In this document: positions 62,505 to 64,000 of the stretch, in pieces
How the letters are laid out: each line of letters opens with the position of its first letter
How positions within the stretch are numbered: the first letter of the stretch is position 1
Assembly: GCF_003589925.1 (NCBI RefSeq)
Contig: NZ_CP032382.1
Span: forward strand, 7,254,001-7,318,000
From: Chryseolinea soli
GTDB lineage: Bacteria > Bacteroidota > Bacteroidia > Cytophagales > Cyclobacteriaceae
DNA: 64,000 bases
Reading direction: 5' to 3'
Notes under the pieces: generated by a model
Told to the model about the DNA's origin: nothing
What the model saw: the letters and a program-made list of their open reading frames with translations, nothing else
Database searches by the model: none
Position numbers and translations under genes: made by a program

Positions 62505-63206
62505 TTAAAAACATGCACGAAGATTAATCAAGGATTCCACGGGTTTCCCCCTCAACCGCGCCGGCTCGCAATCGATCTGAATGCTATTCAGAACTCCCTT
62601 AATGAACGTATAGTCCTTGGAGTTCCGCTCGATGGGCTGAGCAACGAATAACCCACCGTGAAAAACTTCGAAATCCAATACCCTTTTATCAGGAGATATT
62701 TTTAGAACGATCGAATAGGCTCTCTGAGGATCTCGACCGGGGGCGTACTGACTCAAATAGGCGCTAAGTAATGCTTGAAGGCCATTCCCCTGTGGTTCAA
62801 TGTATCCTTTGCCTTCCTTGTCCAGTCTATTCGCAATACGTTGTTGGCTCGTTAGAAAATCTTTCCCCCATCTTTTCTCTATTTCCGCCTGCATGGCCTT
62901 GTAGAAACATTCAGCCTCGCCCTCGTATTGAAGACAGGTCCCGCTGTCATAGATATCGTCCATTACGCCGCATTCAATTTCCAATAATTTCCTCAAGGTC
63001 AACGTCGATTCAATGTTCATGGGAAAACTAATTGTCCGGCTGGAAATCAGTCTGTCGGCATGCTCTCTTCCTATTTCACAACCATCAAATTTTACTGCAA
63101 CATCCTTTAGTTCAACTTCAATTTGCTTGATGCTGGTTTGTCCCAAAACACCGGTAAAACATACCAGCAGCAGAAGTATCGAAAGTACATACCCGGTCGC
63201 AGTCAT
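62505..63206 (-). CDS. Exported protein of unknown function
   Basis: 233 residues with a signal peptide at 1-22 (ends VLGQ). Cysteines (Cys43, Cys79, Cys91, Cys100) may form disulfides. The central helix-rich part FYKAMQAEIEKRWGKDFL and the C-terminal strand part SIVLKISPDKRVLDFEVFHGG look like a TonB-C-like or immunity-type fold, but no family is recognised. Its start overlaps the stop of the upstream gene by 4 bp (ATGA), so the two are translationally coupled. Confidence 0.72.
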   Translation of the reverse strand: MTATGYVLSILLLLVCFTGVLGQTSIKQIEVELKDVAVKFDGCEIGREHADRLISSRTISFPMNIESTLTLRKLLEIECGVMDDIYDSGTCLQYEGEAECFYKAMQAEIEKRWGKDFLTSQQRIANRLDKEGKGYIEPQGNGLQALLSAYLSQYAPGRDPQRAYSIVLKISPDKRVLDFEVFHGGLFVAQPIERNSKDYTFIKGVLNSIQIDCEPARLRGKPVESLINLRACF

Positions 63207-63946
63207 ATCCTCTTCAGTTGAGGTTCAACTTTATCAAAAAAGGCTTGATAGTCATTACCATTCTCCGGATCAGTAATTCTAGAGAACCCACAATTGTCAA
63301 AACAAATTCTTAAGTAATTTATGAACGTTGTATTGTGTTCTTCATTTAAAAATTGTCCATCAACGCTCGGTTTGTCTGTGAGTTTCAAAGAATAAGCCAT
63401 TCCACCACTAATATTATCCTTATGCAAATAGTCGGCTGAAAGCTGCAGGGCAGCAACACCATCGTTCTCAAACCCTTCCGTTAATTCAAAAATGCCGTCT
63501 TCGCCGGCCACATAGGAAACAAGGTCGTCCAGACTCATTATTTGTATCGGGTCGGCGCAATTCCAAATAAAATTCTCATTTGTATCATAGTCCCATGCAA
63601 AATTGCAGGCTCCGACAATCTTATAAAAAGTCTTCAACGATTGAGGCACAAACCCAAACGGGATCATGGCTTTGTCTAATTTTGTCAACAGTTCGTCCGT
63701 ATTTGCCAGTGGCTTTACCAAAGGTCTTTCAGAATTATAGTCGAACTTCGTTTTGAAAAGGTAGTTGATCGCCAAAAGTTCCTTGTAAATGACGTCAAGA
63801 TTAAAGGCAACCCTTTCAAAAGTTTCTATAAGCACCTTTTCGACTTCGGGATAGTGACGCGACCGGAGTGCATCGTCGCCTAATTTTTCGATGTCAGCAT
63901 AAACAGCTTCTGTTTCGCCGGTCAGATATCTCTCGTATAACGTCAT
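63203..63946 (-). CDS. SUKH-like (SMI1/KNR4) candidate protein
   Basis: 247 residues, acidic, no signal peptide. The segment GFVPQSLKTFYKIVGACNFAW near 97-117 (shown in part) resembles the SUKH/SMI1-KNR4 entry motif found in immunity proteins of polymorphic toxins. The match is weak. It lies upstream of and overlapping the exported gene by 4 bp, on the same strand. A toxin gene might sit beyond the right edge. Confidence 0.65.
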   Translation of the reverse strand: MTLYERYLTGETEAVYADIEKLGDDALRSRHYPEVEKVLIETFERVAFNLDVIYKELLAINYLFKTKFDYNSERPLVKPLANTDELLTKLDKAMIPFGFVPQSLKTFYKIVGACNFAWDYDTNENFIWNCADPIQIMSLDDLVSYVAGEDGIFELTEGFENDGVAALQLSADYLHKDNISGGMAYSLKLTDKPSVDGQFLNEEHNTTFINYLRICFDNCGFSRITDPENGNDYQAFFDKVEPQLKRI

Positions 63947-64000
63947 TCAAAAGATGTTAAAATGTCAGCAGCAGTCGCGGGACGATCTGTCATAAAAAAA

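Noticed and set aside
1..64000. tRNA, rRNA, transposase and riboswitch genes
   Set aside because: None could be recognised by eye on either strand; short or diverged RNA genes could still be missed without a covariance-model search.

Overview
The window looks like chromosome of a Bacteroidota species of the Cytophagales type (Chryseolinea/Ohtaekwangia-like), at roughly 50% GC. The evidence is a short primary sigma factor without region 1.1, TonB-dependent receptors with an N-terminal carboxypeptidase-like domain, many SPII lipoproteins, PadR plus FtsX-permease pairs with an N-terminal permease-prefix domain, DUF4407, DUF4331 and GH172 proteins, almost no Shine-Dalgarno sequences, and a few promoter boxes of the Bacteroidota form TAnnTTTG. 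I see no rRNA, tRNA, CRISPR array, transposase or prophage.

Layout. 1-8.8 kb is a sugar-catabolism island: the first codons of a divergent LacI-family regulator, galK-galT-galM, a strong terminator, then a convergent three-gene operon of secreted carbohydrate enzymes (DUF4965/GtaA-like protein, GH172, clan-A glycosidase) with a perfect 15-bp palindrome just before its first start codon. 9.3-14.5 kb holds a front-end fatty acid desaturase, the primary sigma factor, a cold-shock protein, a methyltransferase and a membrane LytTR regulator. 14.7-22 kb has a TonB receptor, then a four-gene operon on the minus strand (split DUF4331 pair, TPR lipoprotein, TonB receptor), which is the best candidate for an undescribed envelope system here. 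A signal peptidase I homologue whose catalytic Ser is Ala follows. 24-31 kb is an accessory block: PAS-LuxR regulator, two orphan proteins, two flavin monooxygenases, an isochorismatase-like hydrolase, an alpha/beta hydrolase and a half-size EamA transporter.

31-45.7 kb has PadR plus an FtsX permease with a PadR-like operator, a GH2 enzyme, a second FtsX permease, a GH125 alpha-mannosidase, another half-size EamA transporter, and a DUF4407 / CHASE2 membrane pair. 46-56 kb has a YncE-like propeller, a PepSY-like protein, a TauE/SafE permease with a soluble tail, a Tat-exported Gfo/Idh/MocA oxidoreductase, a DUF2911 protein, an AhpD-like / MetE-like / AhpD-like sandwich operon, a DUF1772 protein and an exported haloalkane dehalogenase. 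56-64 kb ends with a secreted orphan, a GH20 hexosaminidase lipoprotein, a second PadR-permease pair, and three small orphan genes, the last two overlapping by 4 bp.

The gene content suggests a surface-living polysaccharide degrader: exported glycosidases of GH2, GH20, GH125, GH172 and clan A, with the Leloir galactose pathway for cytoplasmic use of released galactose. Two related degenerate tandem arrays (42.3 and 53.7 kb) lie immediately 5' of minus-strand genes.
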